The notes beneath the pieces are model-generated. The model did not search any database and was not told the origin of the DNA. It saw only the letters and a program-made list of their open reading frames with translations. A program made the position numbers and the translations under genes. A stretch of 5,642 bases of DNA from Gammaproteobacteria bacterium (GTDB lineage: Bacteria > Pseudomonadota > Gammaproteobacteria > GRL18): assembly GCA_030632625.1 (NCBI GenBank), contig DAOVUK010000251.1, positions 1 to 5,642 of the forward strand. Reading direction: 5' to 3'. Each line of letters opens with the position of its first letter. Position 1 is the stretch's first letter. Positions 5,512 to 5,642 of this stretch are shown here, piece after piece.

Positions 5512-5642
5512 ATGTGGTTTAATCAACGCCTTGGCTTGATTATGATTGTTGCTTCACTTGTGGTGATGAGCCTGATTGTCTTCATCTCTTTCAGCTATCA
5601 GCTGGAGACACATCAGAAACAGACCAGAAACCAGGGGGTAGG
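5512..5642 (+). CDS. N-terminus of a membrane protein, possibly signal transduction (3' end outside window)
   Basis: Forty-three codons are visible: a short basic start (MWFNQRLG), one strong membrane segment at about 8-29 (ending VFISFSYQ), then a polar stretch rich in Gln, Lys and Arg (THQKQTRNQGV). This is the usual beginning of a membrane sensor such as a GGDEF/EAL protein, histidine kinase or chemoreceptor, with a periplasmic domain to follow. The domain that would decide is outside the window. The frame is closed upstream by TAG at 5470, and ATG 5512 is the only ATG, GTG or TTG start in between. The strongest purine tract (AGAGGGAGAGA, 5481-5491) is about 20 bases away, too far for a normal ribosome-binding site; GGA at 5501-5503 is better placed but weak. 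The start is therefore likely but not certain. Confidence 0.6.
   Translation, partial: MWFNQRLGLIMIVASLVVMSLIVFISFSYQLETHQKQTRNQGV

Overview
The window carries one end of a type IV pilus inner-membrane/secretin gene cluster, a convergent HDOD-domain gene, a gene-poor stretch holding a small palindromic mobile element, and the first 43 codons of a membrane protein. The gene set (PilM-, PilN-, PilO-, PilP- and PilQ-like, in that order), the compact overlaps and the moderate base composition point to a Gammaproteobacterium. I cannot name the genus.

Layout. Positions 1-1020: PilM/MshI-like cytoplasmic protein, cut at the 5' end by the window edge. 1013-1666: PilN-like membrane protein. 1666-2226: PilO/MshJ-like membrane protein. 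2226-2702: PilP/MshK/GspC-like periplasmic linker. 2709-4151: secretin of the MshL/PilQ class. These five genes overlap or nearly touch (8-base, 1-base and 1-base overlaps, then a 6-base gap), so they are almost certainly one translationally coupled operon. Together they would form the chain from cytoplasm (PilM) through the inner membrane (PilN/PilO) and periplasm (PilP) to the outer-membrane pore (secretin). The small secretin without a visible AMIN region and the PilP-like protein without a lipobox fit an MSHA-type system (mshI-mshJ-mshK-mshL) better than a classical pilMNOPQ operon. That assignment is inference.

The operon stops after the secretin: a 285-residue HDOD protein (4168-5025, minus strand) converges on it with only 16 bases between the stop codons. 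The pilus ATPase, platform protein and pilins are not in this window. The HDOD gene has a clear Shine-Dalgarno sequence, a plausible promoter, and a tandem 14-base repeat overlapping its -35 region.

The gene-poor stretch 5026-5511 is the most interesting part. It holds a 145-bp element (5294-5438) with perfect 14-bp terminal inverted repeats, flanked by an 11-12-bp direct repeat that looks like a target-site duplication. Inside it is a head-to-head pair of REP-like hairpins, each next to a GTAG tetranucleotide. The element appears to have landed on the -10 region of a promoter reading toward the partial gene at 5512, duplicating the -10 hexamer. A 17-bp palindrome lies between the element and that gene.
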